The notes: generated by a model from the letters alone, not told the origin. A stretch of 64,000 nucleotides of DNA from CAIYZT01 sp031385445 (GCA_031385445.1 JANNBM010000068.1:57133-121132); one strand, 5' to 3'. Counted from the first letter of the stretch, positions 1 to 8,119 are shown. Translations and numbers: made by a program.

Positions 1-195
1 GGCCGTTGAGGCAGCGGCAATTGCCAATGGGAAGGTGACGGGGCTGGAGCGGAGGGAGCGGGCCGGGCGCGGGGATTTGCGCCGATGTTGGCGGCACAGT
101 CGGGGGCTTGGCTGCATGTGGAATGCGCGCGCAGGTTCGGGCCGGGGTTGATCGCGGAGGATTTGCCAAGGGTGTTTCGCGCGTTGGGGCCTTAG
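1..195 (+). pseudogene. 3' remnant of NAD(P)H-hydrate epimerase/dehydratase (Nnr), broken or truncated
   Basis: The last about 40 codons (from about 76 to the TAG at 193-195) read FAPMLAAQSGAWLHVE, then RRFGPGLIAEDLP. This resembles the C-terminal end of the ADP-dependent NAD(P)H-hydrate dehydratase domain, which repairs damaged nicotinamide cofactors. The same frame has a stop at 7-9. The preceding AGRGD, which resembles the family's AGSGD nucleotide-binding motif, lies in a different frame just before base 76. That fits a small deletion plus frameshift, but an assembly error at the window edge is also possible. The rest of the gene lies outside the window. Family recognition is moderate. 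Confidence 0.45.
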
Positions 196-237
196 CGCAA
201 TGCGAAAGGCCGCCCTGATGCAGTTGGTGCGGACCGA

Positions 238-711
238 TCAGGCGGAAACGGTGGCCGGGGTGCAGGCCAATTCCAGCCCGCCAGCATAAATTACCGCTTC
301 GTCTTGAAAGCCGAGCGAATAAATACGGGCGGTTTCCAGCATCTCGCCGCGAATAAACTCGCCATCCGTCAGGCGGCTTGCGGCGATCATAGCCTGCCTG
401 GCGCCGGCAAACGCCATGGCGCGCCAATCACGCACCAGAACCATCTGGGTCGCAGGCACCAAAACATCTTCTTCAGGACGCTCAGACCCCAAAGTCGAGG
501 CGCCGATGCGCACCATGCGGGCATGGGCCACAACGGTGATTTCGATGGATTTGAGCACCCGTGCGCCGGAGCGGGTCAGTACCCGGTCGCCAATTTCCAG
601 GAAATCGACTGGAATATCGCCGTCCAGCGTCAGCACTTTGGTGCCCTGCAGCATGCCATTGGTCATCCCGACTTTGGCGCCGGTATCAAATGCGGTGCTG
701 TGCTGTCCCAT
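238..711 (-). CDS. Hint-domain-containing protein (157 aa)
   Basis: The product is a stand-alone Hint (Hedgehog/intein) fold of the Hint_2 type common in Rhodobacteraceae. From about residue 17 it reads GMLQGTKVLTLDGDIPVDFLE, followed by IGDRVLTRSG. Near the middle is the block LVPATQMVLVRDWRA, and the protein ends in a typical beta-rich tail. The start at 711 is chosen because GAGGAG lies about 9 bases upstream; an in-frame extension to 918 is open but has low-complexity, unprotein-like content. No extein or toxin domain is attached. The cellular role of these proteins is not known. It is transcribed away from the adjacent tRNA-Leu gene. Confidence 0.75.
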   Translation of the reverse strand: MGQHSTAFDTGAKVGMTNGMLQGTKVLTLDGDIPVDFLEIGDRVLTRSGARVLKSIEITVVAHARMVRIGASTLGSERPEEDVLVPATQMVLVRDWRAMAFAGARQAMIAASRLTDGEFIRGEMLETARIYSLGFQDEAVIYAGGLELACTPATVSA

Positions 712-921
712 GGGCCGTGCTCCTCGATCTTGCCTGATCTTTTTTTCACCACATTGTGGCAAGATTGGGTTAAAGGCACGGCCTTTTGTAGAATTGGTTC
801 CATTTTCCTTTTGGCGATTTTCCTCTCGCATCCTTTCAAAGCCTTTGTTAGAAGGGCGCGGATTTGCAAAGCGGTCAGGTGCTGCCCCTAGGGTAGCGGC
901 TTGATGGCTTTGTGGCAATTT

Positions 922-1006
922 GCGGGTATGGCGAAATTGGCAGACGCACCAGATTTAGGTTCTGGCGCCGCAAGGCGTGGGGGTTCAAGTCCCTCTACCC
1001 GCACCA
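922..1006 (+). tRNA. tRNA-Leu (anticodon UAG), CCA encoded
   Basis: The acceptor arms GCGGGTA (922-928) and TACCCGC (996-1002) pair, followed by discriminator A and an encoded CCA (1004-1006). The anticodon stem CCAGA/TCTGG (949-953, 961-965) encloses the loop TTTAGGT, giving anticodon TAG at 956-958. The long variable arm (about 966-980) and the T arm GGGGGTTCAAGTCCCTC fit a class II leucine tRNA. It lies 25 bases upstream of tig. Confidence 0.97.
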
Positions 1007-1031
1007 GATGTAAGATGAGAAGGACGAGATA

Positions 1032-2366
1032 ATGCAGGTTACCGAGACCCTGAACCAAGGCCTGAAGCGCGGCTACACCATCACGGTCACGGCGGCCGAG
1101 CTGGAAGCCAAAGTGACCCAAAAGCTGCTGGAAGCGCAGCCAGAGGTGGAAATCAAGGGATTCCGCAAGGGCAAGGTGCCGCTGGCGATCCTGAAAAAGC
1201 AGTTCGGCCAGCGGTTGATTGGCGATGCGATGCAGGACTCCATTGATGGTGCGATGAAGGGCCATTTTGAGGCATCGGGCGATCGCCCGGCGATGCAGCC
1301 CGAAGTGAAAATGGTGGACGGTGAGACCTGGAAAGAAGGTCAGGACGTTGTTGTGCACATGTCTTATGAGGCATTGCCGCCGATCCCGGAAATTGACACG
1401 GGCAAGATCAAGTTGAACAATCTGACGGTCAAGGCCGATGAGGCTTCGGTAGACGAAGCGGTCAAGGACCTTGCGGGGACGGCGAAGTCCTTTGAGGACA
1501 AGAAAAAGGGCACAAAGGCCAAGGACGGCGATCAGGTTGTGATCGACTTTAAAGGCTCGGTGGACGGGGATTATTTCGAAGGCGGCACGGGCAGCGATTA
1601 TCCTTTGGTGCTGGGCTCGAACTCGTTCATCCCAGGGTTTGAGGCGCAATTGGTTGGGTCGGCCGTTGGCGACGAGATCAAGGTCAATGTCAGCTTTCCC
1701 GAGGCGTACGGCGCGGCCAATCTGGCGGGCAAAGCGGCGGTTTTCGAATGCGTGGTCAAGGGCTTGAAGAAGTCCATTCCGGCTGAAGTGAACGACGAGC
1801 TGGCCAAGAAATATGGCGCCGAAGATCTGGCGGCGCTGAAGCTGCAGATCGCGGAGCGGCTGGAAGCCGAGTATAAAGGGGCGGCGCGCGCGGTTCTGAA
1901 GCGCTCGCTTCTTGACCAATTGGATGCGCAGGTGAAGTTTGATCTGCCCGCCGCTTTGGTGGACGCCGAGGCCAGCCAGATTGCGCATCAGCTGTGGCAT
2001 GAGGAAAACCCTGAGGTTCAGGGCCACAATCATGACCACGTCGAGACCACGGACGAGCACAAGAAGCTGGCCGAGCGCCGGGTGCGTCTGGGGCTGGTTC
2101 TGGCCGAGATTGGCCGTAAGGCCGAAGTGACGGTTTCAGACGCGGAGATGACCCAAGCGGTTCTGGCGCAGGCGCGTCAGTATCCCGGACAAGAGCGGGC
2201 CTATTTCGAGTTTGTGCAGAAAAATCCGCAAATGCAGCAGCAGCTGCGCGCGCCGATCTTCGAAGACAAGGTTGTCGATCACATCGTAGCTTTGGCCAAG
2301 GTCACGGACAAAAACGTCAGCAAGGACGAGCTTCAAAAGCTGGTCGAAGCATTGGACGAGATGTAA
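1032..2366 (+). CDS. tig: Trigger factor, ribosome-associated chaperone and peptidyl-prolyl isomerase
   Basis: Trigger factor binds near the ribosomal exit tunnel (protein L23) and shields nascent chains. The 444-aa product has the N-terminal ribosome-binding domain with the GFRKGKVP signature (residues about 43-50). A FKBP-type PPIase domain (about 160-245, with GDQVVIDFKGSVDG) and the long C-terminal helical arms follow, which is the usual full length. An AGGACGAG ribosome-binding site precedes the ATG. The gene is probably monocistronic because a good intrinsic terminator follows. Confidence 0.97.
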   Translation: MQVTETLNQGLKRGYTITVTAAELEAKVTQKLLEAQPEVEIKGFRKGKVPLAILKKQFGQRLIGDAMQDSIDGAMKGHFEASGDRPAMQPEVKMVDGETWKEGQDVVVHMSYEALPPIPEIDTGKIKLNNLTVKADEASVDEAVKDLAGTAKSFEDKKKGTKAKDGDQVVIDFKGSVDGDYFEGGTGSDYPLVLGSNSFIPGFEAQLVGSAVGDEIKVNVSFPEAYGAANLAGKAAVFECVVKGLKKSIPAEVNDELAKKYGAEDLAALKLQIAERLEAEYKGAARAVLKRSLLDQLDAQVKFDLPAALVDAEASQIAHQLWHEENPEVQGHNHDHVETTDEHKKLAERRVRLGLVLAEIGRKAEVTVSDAEMTQAVLAQARQYPGQERAYFEFVQKNPQMQQQLRAPIFEDKVVDHIVALAKVTDKNVSKDELQKLVEALDEM

Positions 2367-2393
2367 GGCTACGATTTTCCTGCGAAAAATCAG

Positions 2394-2419
2394 GGCCGTC
2401 CCAATCGGGGCGGCCTTTT
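2394..2419 (+). terminator. Intrinsic terminator after tig
   Basis: GGCCGTCCC (2394-2402) pairs with GGGGCGGCC (2407-2415) around an AATC loop, with one G-T wobble, and TTTT follows. It lies 27 bases after the tig stop codon. Confidence 0.8.
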
Positions 2420-2445
2420 CCATTCCCGCCTCCGGAGCCAACCCC

Positions 2446-3192
2446 ATGCCAGAGTTTTTGCCTGATCTGCCGGTTGACGGCATCATTGAATGCCTGAAAC
2501 GCTCGCCGGGGCACGAGTACCGGACGGGCAAGATGGACAATCCGGACTCTTCTGCCGCGCTGGTGGCCAATGCCTTTGGCTGGTTTTTGAACCGGGCAGG
2601 CGAAATGCCAGCGCTGCAAGGGGTGCCTTCGGGGCCGGTCAGCTCTGTGACTTTGGAAGCCGAGATGCGGTTTCCGTGGAAAGATGGGCGGCATCCCTGG
2701 CTGGACGTGGGCATGGAATCAGCAACCACGTTGATTGGCATTGAAAGCCGCCGGTACGAGCCGTTTCGCCCCGCAAAAGCGAGCGGGTTTGCCGAGGTTT
2801 ATGACCGTCCGGTGTGGCGGGAAAAGCTGCCTAAGTTCACGCAGCTTCGCGATGATCTGGTGAAGGGCGAGGTCGGGTTTGAAGCTTTGGATGCGGTGCA
2901 GTTGATCAAAAGCGCTTACGGGCTTTGGACGCGCGCCGAAAAGCGGGCGACGGGGGCGGTTCTGGTCTATCTGTATGCCGATCCGGTGCATTGGGCGAGT
3001 GGCAAGCCGGTGGACGCCGCACGCAAGGCGCTTCACCGCAAGGAGATTGCGGAGTTCTCCAAGCGCATTGCCGGCGACGGCGTGACCTTTGTGCGGATGC
3101 GCTGGAGCGATCTTCTGGCGCAATGGGCTGCCGTGCCTGCCTTGGCCGGGCACGCGGCCGGACTGCGGACGATGTTTGCCGACCTGGGTTGA
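2446..3192 (+). CDS. Conserved hypothetical protein, possible PD-(D/E)XK-like nuclease (248 aa)
   Basis: I do not recognise this protein with certainty. It is a soluble 248-aa protein with no signal peptide or membrane segment. Around residues 71-103 the pattern LEAEMRFPW, D87, then IGIES with E100 and R102 on a predicted strand resembles the acid-x-basic core of PD-(D/E)XK nucleases, and a restriction-endonuclease-like fold is plausible. An upstream GGAG supports the ATG. It sits just after the tig terminator and has no obvious methyltransferase partner nearby. The fold assignment is inference. Confidence 0.6.
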   Translation: MPEFLPDLPVDGIIECLKRSPGHEYRTGKMDNPDSSAALVANAFGWFLNRAGEMPALQGVPSGPVSSVTLEAEMRFPWKDGRHPWLDVGMESATTLIGIESRRYEPFRPAKASGFAEVYDRPVWREKLPKFTQLRDDLVKGEVGFEALDAVQLIKSAYGLWTRAEKRATGAVLVYLYADPVHWASGKPVDAARKALHRKEIAEFSKRIAGDGVTFVRMRWSDLLAQWAAVPALAGHAAGLRTMFADLG

Positions 3193-3391
3193 GGGCGTAG
3201 GAAGATATGACTGGGAGGACGGGGCCCGCGGCGGCACTGTGCCCCGCTGCTCGCGCGGTATAGAATAAGGATGTCTGAGGCGGCCGAATAGCCGCGCCCC
3301 AGAATCGGATGACGGCCGACTGCTGCGGCTGGCCACCTTGGTTGAGACGACATGCACTTCGGTCTTGTTTGCGCCGTACTGCGCGAAAACC

Positions 3392-3541
3392 ATGGTGTGG
3401 AAAGCGAAGGACAAGTCATTGCCGAACCAGGTGTCATTTGCTGAGCGGTTTGAAGCCGCCATGAAAACCCCCACAAAGAACCTCTATTTTCACCCGGAAA
3501 CGGGACTTTATCAGTCAGCAAACAATCAGTTAACGCGCTAG
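3392..3541 (+). CDS. Small hypothetical protein (49 aa)
   Basis: The frame from MVWKAKDKSLPNQVSF to FHPETGLYQSANNQLTR looks like a real compact protein, with the segment FAERFEAAMKTPTKNLYF in the middle. No clear ribosome-binding site precedes the ATG at 3392; an upstream in-frame ATG at 3338 would add 18 unconvincing residues. No function can be inferred. The 199 bases before it (3193-3391) show no gene. Confidence 0.45.
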   Translation: MVWKAKDKSLPNQVSFAERFEAAMKTPTKNLYFHPETGLYQSANNQLTR

Positions 3542-3580
3542 AAACAGGCGTGCCGCGGTCGCGCCTGTCGCGATCTGAAC

Positions 3581-3606
3581 GAAAAAGACCGCCCCGAAGG
3601 GCGGCC
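3581..3606 (-). terminator. Intrinsic terminator of the rpsF-rpsR-rplI operon
   Basis: On the minus strand GGCCGCCC and GGGCGGTC pair around a TTCG tetraloop and are followed by TTTTTC. It lies 27 bases beyond the rplI stop codon. Confidence 0.9.
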
Positions 3607-3632
3607 TGTCATTTTCAAGTTCACGCGGGAAC

Positions 3633-4217
3633 CTAGTCGCGCGTCAGGTCTTCACCATCTTGCGCCGCACCCATTTCGTCGAACAGATTCGCGATTTCGA
3701 AATCTGCTTCGGCTTCGGCTTCGGCTGCGAGGGCCTGGATCGACTTGCCGGAGGCTTGAAGTTCTGCCTCTTGGGTCGAACGGGCCACGTTCAGAACGAT
3801 CTTGGCGATCACTTCGGGGTGCAGCACGACCGAAACGGTGTGCAGGCCCAGATCTTTGATCGGACGGTCCAGAACAACCTGACCGCGGTTGACGGTGAAG
3901 CCGCCAAGCGTGGCCGCATCAGCGGCGTCGCGCGTGGTGACGGAGCCGTACAAAGCGCCCGCATCGGAAGCCGAACGGATGACCACGAAGGTCTGGCCGT
4001 CAAGCTTTTCGCCAATCGCGGAAGCTTCTGTTTTGGTTTCGAGGTTATGCACCTCAAGTTGGGCTTTCTTGGACTCAAAGGACTTGATGTTGCCCTCGTT
4101 GGCCCGCAATGCCTTGCCCTGCGGAAGCAGGAAGTTGCGCGCAAAACCGTCCTTGACGTTTACGACTTCGCCCATTTGGCCAAGCTTGGCCACACGCTGC
4201 AAAAGGATCACTTGCAT
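3633..4217 (-). CDS. rplI: 50S ribosomal protein L9
   Basis: Ribosomal protein bL9 binds 23S rRNA. The N-terminal RNA-binding domain MQVILLQRVAKLGQMGEVVNVKDGFARNFLLP is canonical, followed by the connecting helix and the C-terminal domain. The 194-aa length exceeds the roughly 150 aa of E. coli L9 because of an acidic C-terminal tail (EAEAEADFEIANLFDEM), as is usual in Rhodobacteraceae. It is the last gene of the rpsF-rpsR-rplI operon, 14 bases after rpsR. Confidence 0.97.
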   Translation of the reverse strand: MQVILLQRVAKLGQMGEVVNVKDGFARNFLLPQGKALRANEGNIKSFESKKAQLEVHNLETKTEASAIGEKLDGQTFVVIRSASDAGALYGSVTTRDAADAATLGGFTVNRGQVVLDRPIKDLGLHTVSVVLHPEVIAKIVLNVARSTQEAELQASGKSIQALAAEAEAEADFEIANLFDEMGAAQDGEDLTRD

Positions 4218-4231
4218 TTGTTTGGTGCTCC

Positions 4232-4459
4232 TTATTTCACGGCATAGGGCAGCAGGGCGAGAAAGCGGGCGCGCTTGATGGCTTGCGCCAGTTCACGCTG
4301 CTTTTTGGCCGAGACTGCGGTGATGCGCGACGGGACAATCTTGCCGCGCTCGGAAACATAGCGCTGCAGAAGGCGCGTATCTTTGTAGTCAATCGCCGGT
4401 GCATTGTCGCCCGAAAAGGGGCAGACCTTGCGGCGGCGGAAAAATGGTTTGTTCGCCAT
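4232..4459 (-). CDS. rpsR: 30S ribosomal protein S18
   Basis: Ribosomal protein bS18 pairs with S6 on the small-subunit platform. The 75-aa product contains the family core RRRKVCPFSG, IDYKDTRLLQRYVSERGKI and PSRITAVSAKKQRELAQAIKRARFLALLPY. It sits between rpsF and rplI in the conserved order and direction. Confidence 0.97.
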   Translation of the reverse strand: MANKPFFRRRKVCPFSGDNAPAIDYKDTRLLQRYVSERGKIVPSRITAVSAKKQRELAQAIKRARFLALLPYAVK

Positions 4460-4481
4460 GGGTTATGGTCCTTTTCTCAGA

Positions 4482-4946
4482 TCAACGACGAAAGCCGCCG
4501 CGGTCACCACCGCGGTCAGCGCCACGATCACCACCCCGGTCGGGACGGTCACCACCGAAGGACGGACGCTCGCGGCGTTCGCCGCCAAAGCCGCCTTCGG
4601 GCCGGTCGCCGCGCTCGCGGTCATCGCGCTTTTGCATCTGGACCGAAGGGCCCTCGACATGGGCATCGACCTTGATGGTCAAAATGCGCATCACGTCGTC
4701 ATGCAAACGCATCAGGCGTTCCATTTCCTGAACAGCCGCCGCAGGTGCGTCGGACTTCATCAGGGCATAGTGACCCTTGCGGTTCTTGTTGATCTTGTAG
4801 GCCATGGTCTTCACGCCCCAGTATTCGCTTTCGACGATCTTGCCGCCGTTGTCTGCGATCACTGCTGTGAAATGCTCCACCAGGCTCTCGGCTTGGGCCG
4901 AAGAGAGATCCTGACGGGAGATGAAAACATGCTCGTATAGCGGCAT
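4482..4946 (-). CDS. rpsF: 30S ribosomal protein S6 with Arg/Gly-rich tail
   Basis: Ribosomal protein bS6 forms a heterodimer with S18. The start at 4946 gives MPLYEHVFISRQDLS, the family N-terminus, with GGAG 6-9 bases upstream. The core runs to about residue 105 (KVDAHVEGPS). A roughly 45-residue tail rich in Arg, Gly and Asp follows, with repeated GGDRG and GERRERP units; such tails occur in related alphaproteobacteria, and their role is unclear. It is the first gene of the rpsF-rpsR-rplI operon. Confidence 0.96.
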   Translation of the reverse strand: MPLYEHVFISRQDLSSAQAESLVEHFTAVIADNGGKIVESEYWGVKTMAYKINKNRKGHYALMKSDAPAAAVQEMERLMRLHDDVMRILTIKVDAHVEGPSVQMQKRDDRERGDRPEGGFGGERRERPSFGGDRPDRGGDRGADRGGDRGGFRR

Positions 4947-5055
4947 GTGCACTCCGTTCTTGCTCAGGCGCATTTCATAGGACGGGCTAATCCTTTGCCG
5001 CGGCCCGTCCACGAGAGGCTGCGCCGGTTCATGGAAATTGCGGTAAGGATTGCGC

Positions 5056-5083
5056 CTTATACGGGGTGCGCCGCGGAATGCAA
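5056..5083 (-). promoter_or_regulatory. Candidate sigma-70 promoter for rpsF-rpsR-rplI
   Basis: On the minus strand TTGCAT (complement of 5078-5083) and TATAAG (complement of 5056-5061) are separated by 16 bases. They lie about 110 bases upstream of the rpsF start. Assignment is by consensus only. Confidence 0.5.
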
Positions 5084-5102
5084 GGGCGGGCGGGCAGTTG
5101 TT

Positions 5103-5522
5103 TCAGCTTGCCGATGCGGGCAGGCCGAAAATTCGGTCGAAAGCCCATGTAAAGGCATATGTGTAAAAGATAAAGGCGACAGAGACGCCGATTTCAATGC
5201 CAATTGCCGTCCAGAAGCCGACCGAGAGCCACCACATTGTCAGCGGCAAAAGTTGGATCAGCAAGGTCATCTCGAACAAGAAGGAATGCGCCAAGCGCCG
5301 TATCCGCGACCTTCCGCGCTTGGCTTGGTGCGCTTCCCAAGCTTCAAAGCTGGTGTTGTAGGCATAGGACCAAAGCATGCCGATGATTGCGGCCGTGGCC
5401 GAAAGAGGAAACGCCGCTTTGGCATCGGCAGATGTCATGACCAACAATACCAGTCCGGTCACCATGATGCCGCAGGTTTCAAAGCTGATTGCGTAAAATA
5501 TTTTGCGAAAATGTGACGTCAT
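5103..5522 (-). CDS. PACE-family (AceI-like) small membrane efflux transporter
   Basis: The 139-aa protein has four predicted membrane segments arranged as two bacterial-transmembrane-pair repeats. The PACE signatures are visible: RKIFYAISFE at the start of helix 1, WSYAYNTSFE at the end of helix 2, RRLAHSFLFE at helix 3, and YTYAFTWAFDRIFG at the end of helix 4. Family members such as AceI export chlorhexidine and other biocides or short diamines by proton exchange. It is transcribed divergently from fabD. The substrate here is unknown. Confidence 0.88.
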   Translation of the reverse strand: MTSHFRKIFYAISFETCGIMVTGLVLLVMTSADAKAAFPLSATAAIIGMLWSYAYNTSFEAWEAHQAKRGRSRIRRLAHSFLFEMTLLIQLLPLTMWWLSVGFWTAIGIEIGVSVAFIFYTYAFTWAFDRIFGLPASAS

Positions 5523-5696
5523 TCATTTGGTCCTAATGCTGAAAATTCTGTAGAAAATTCGGACAAAAGCAAAGGCAGCGTTCAATGCCCCCTTATCGCC
5601 GTTGCGGCAAGGCCGGTAAAGGCAGGAAAGCCATACGTTGCGATTTTTGCGTGATGCGGGTAAGCGGGATGAAAAGACGTTCGGGGAGGAACGGGA

Positions 5697-6629
5697 TTGA
5701 GCCGCGCATTTGTGTTTCCGGGGCAGGGCGCCCAAACCATTGGCATGGGCCGGGCCCTTGCCGAGGCTTATCCGGCCGCTAAAGCTGTTTTCGACGAGGT
5801 CGATGCCGCCTTGGGCCAAAAGCTGTCCGATCTGATCTGGACGGGGGATCTGGCCGAGTTGACGCTGACGCGCAATGCCCAGCCCGCATTGATGGCAACC
5901 TCGATGGCGGCGCTCGCGGCCTTGACGGCCGAGGGGCTTGGGATCGAGCGAGCGGATTTTGTTGCCGGGCACAGCTTGGGCGAATATTCCGCGCTTTGTG
6001 CGGCGGGCGCGTTGACCCTTTGGGATACAGCGCGGTTGCTGCGCGCCCGGGGCGCGGCGATGCAAGAAGCGGTGCCGGTCGGACTTGGGGCGATGGCGGC
6101 GCTGTTGGGGATGGGATTTGCCGATGCTGCGGATGTCGCGGCGGAGGCGGCGCAGGGCGATGTCTGTCAGGCCGCCAACGACAATGACCCCTCGCAGGTG
6201 GTGATATCGGGCCATAAGGCGGCGGTTGAGCGGGCGGTCGAGATTGCAAAGGCGCGCGGGGCACGGCGGGCGATGATCCTTCCGGTGTCGGCGCCGTTTC
6301 ACTGTGCTTTGATGCAGCCCGCCGCTGCCGTGATGGCCGAGGCGTTGGCTGGGGTCACGGTTCTTGCGCCGAAGGTGCCGGTGGTCGTGAACGTGCGGGC
6401 CGAGGCTGTGACCGAACCGGACCGGATCCGCGCCTTGCTGGTGGCGCAGGTGACGGGATCGGTGCGCTGGCGCGAGTCTGTGCTGTGGATGCAAGGGGCC
6501 GGGGTGTCGGAATTCTGGGAAATCGGGCCGGGCAAAGCGCTGTCGGGGATGATCAAGCGGACGGTGGCCGAAGAGGTTTTGCTGCGCGCGGTGGGCACCC
6601 CTGAGGATATCGCCGCGCTGAAAAGCTGA
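5697..6629 (+). CDS. fabD: Malonyl-CoA:ACP transacylase
   Basis: FabD moves malonyl groups from CoA to acyl carrier protein for fatty-acid elongation. The 310-aa protein opens with AFVFPGQGAQTIGMG and has the nucleophile elbow GHSLGEYSAL (Ser93). The catalytic His lies in SAPFHCALM, and the C-terminal block EIGPGKALSGMIKR is present. Translation starts at a TTG preceded by GGGAGGAA. It heads the fabD-fabG pair, 48 bases before fabG. Confidence 0.96.
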   Translation: MSRAFVFPGQGAQTIGMGRALAEAYPAAKAVFDEVDAALGQKLSDLIWTGDLAELTLTRNAQPALMATSMAALAALTAEGLGIERADFVAGHSLGEYSALCAAGALTLWDTARLLRARGAAMQEAVPVGLGAMAALLGMGFADAADVAAEAAQGDVCQAANDNDPSQVVISGHKAAVERAVEIAKARGARRAMILPVSAPFHCALMQPAAAVMAEALAGVTVLAPKVPVVVNVRAEAVTEPDRIRALLVAQVTGSVRWRESVLWMQGAGVSEFWEIGPGKALSGMIKRTVAEEVLLRAVGTPEDIAALKS

Positions 6630-6677
6630 GGGCGATAGAGGATATTTGGGCCGCATTGAAGGCGATAGGGGCAGTAT

Positions 6678-7415
6678 ATGTTTGATCTGACAGGAAAATC
6701 GGCGCTGATCACCGGGGCTTCGGGCGGAATCGGCGCCCAGATCGCGCGGGTGCTGCATCAGGCGGGTGCAGTGGTAGCGCTGTCGGGCACGCGGGTGGAG
6801 CCACTGGAGGCGCTGGCGGCGGAATTGGGCGCGCGGGCGCATGTGCTGCCGTGCAACCTGTCGGACATGGCGAGTGTCGAGGCGTTGCCGAAGGCGGCGG
6901 CGGCGGCGATGGGCGCGGTTGATATTTTGGTGAACAATGCCGGGATCACCCGCGACAACCTGTTCATGCGGATGTCGGACGACGAGTGGCAGTCGGTTCT
7001 GGATGTGAACCTGACCTCGACGTTCCGGCTGTGCCGGGGCGTTTTGCGCGGCATGATGAAGGCGCGGTGGGGGCGGATCGTGAATATATCGTCCGTGGTC
7101 GGGGCGACGGGGAATCCGGGGCAGGGCAACTATGCGGCATCGAAGGCGGGGGTTGTGGGGATGTCGAAATCGCTTGCGGCTGAGGTCGCGAGCCGGAACA
7201 TCACGGTGAACTGCGTGGCGCCGGGGTTTATCACGACGGCCATGACGGACAAGCTGAACGACGAGCAGAAAGCCAAGATCCTGACGCAGGTGCCGGCGGG
7301 GCGGATGGGCGAGGTGCAGGATATCGCGGCGGCGGTGCTGTACCTGGCGAGCCCGGAAGCGGGGTATGTCACGGGGGCGGTGCTGCATGTGAATGGCGGT
7401 ATGGCGATGATCTAG
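6678..7415 (+). CDS. fabG: 3-oxoacyl-ACP reductase
   Basis: This is an NADPH-dependent beta-ketoacyl-ACP reductase of the short-chain dehydrogenase family, 245 aa. The cofactor motif is GASGGIG (13-19) and NNAG lies at 86-89. The catalytic residues are Ser138/139 in NISS, Tyr152 and Lys156 (YAASK), and the C-terminal GAVLHVNGGMAMI is typical of FabG. It lies between fabD and acpP, the usual order. Confidence 0.96.
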   Translation: MFDLTGKSALITGASGGIGAQIARVLHQAGAVVALSGTRVEPLEALAAELGARAHVLPCNLSDMASVEALPKAAAAAMGAVDILVNNAGITRDNLFMRMSDDEWQSVLDVNLTSTFRLCRGVLRGMMKARWGRIVNISSVVGATGNPGQGNYAASKAGVVGMSKSLAAEVASRNITVNCVAPGFITTAMTDKLNDEQKAKILTQVPAGRMGEVQDIAAAVLYLASPEAGYVTGAVLHVNGGMAMI

Positions 7416-7858
7416 GGGATCCATCCGCGCGATTGTGATCGGAGCGCCGTTGATCGACACGTTTCGCGGGGCAGGTTCTTGCGCCGGGGCAAAAACGGCC
7501 GTTTGTTGGTTTCCGGCGGCTTGCGACGCCTTTATGCCGAGGGGATGAAGCCAGGGGCGGTGCCAGACCTTGGGTTGAACGATGATCTGACGCTGCTTCG
7601 GACCGCCGGTTTTACGTCTTGGTCAAAGCGCTTTGAACAAAGGGCTTTTGGTCTTTGTGAAAGGCAGTGGAACGCTGAGAAGATTGGAAACAGTTTGCCA
7701 TAGGCGCTGGTGCTTGGTATAGGCGCCGTCAAGCCGGAGAGCTTGGCGGATTCGGGCCCGAAAACAGGGGCTGGTCCAATAAGTGCGATGGTTCGAGGGC
7801 CGCGTTGGCCCACATAGAAAAGTAGACCGGGAAACATCCCGTAACCAGAGGAAGAAAC
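7416..7858 (+). other. 443-base intergenic region between fabG and acpP
   Basis: No convincing gene was found. A 74-codon frame (7479-7703) has no family resemblance or good start site. The region holds the candidate acpP promoter at 7695-7723, which implies an mRNA leader of about 130 bases. AGGAAG lies just before the acpP ATG. Confidence 0.6.
7695..7723 (+). promoter_or_regulatory. Candidate sigma-70 promoter for acpP
   Basis: TTGCCA (7695-7700) and TATAGG (7718-7723) are separated by 17 bases, close to consensus. The acpP start follows 136 bases downstream. Confidence 0.5.
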
Positions 7859-8092
7859 ATGAGCGACATCGCTGATCGTGTGAAGAAGATCGTCGTCGAG
7901 CATCTTGGCGTCGAAGCAGAAAAAGTGACCGAGAATGCCTCGTTCATCGACGATCTGGGCGCTGACAGCCTTGATACGGTGGAACTGGTTATGGCGTTCG
8001 AGGAAGAGTTTGGAATCGAGATTCCGGACGATGCTGCTGAAACCATTCAGACCTTTGGCGATGCGGTGAAGTTCATCTCTTCGGCCGCCTGA
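7859..8092 (+). CDS. acpP: Acyl carrier protein
   Basis: The 77-aa acidic protein carries the phosphopantetheine attachment motif GADSLDTVELVMAFEEEF, with Ser37 as the modified residue. It holds growing acyl chains for FabD, FabG and FabF. A strong terminator follows, so it is probably a separate, highly expressed transcript from its own promoter. Confidence 0.98.
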   Translation: MSDIADRVKKIVVEHLGVEAEKVTENASFIDDLGADSLDTVELVMAFEEEFGIEIPDDAAETIQTFGDAVKFISSAA

Positions 8093-8119
8093 TTTTCAAA
8101 TCCGGACGCAGTCGAAACG

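Noticed and set aside
5523..7460. A 645-codon open frame on the minus strand opposite fabD and fabG
   Set aside because: It is rich in Arg, His and Pro with no domain pattern, and it mirrors two well-supported fab genes. It is a by-product of high GC codon bias.
7479..7703. 74-codon frame in the fabG-acpP spacer
   Set aside because: It has no ribosome-binding site and no protein-like pattern, and it overlaps the likely acpP promoter.
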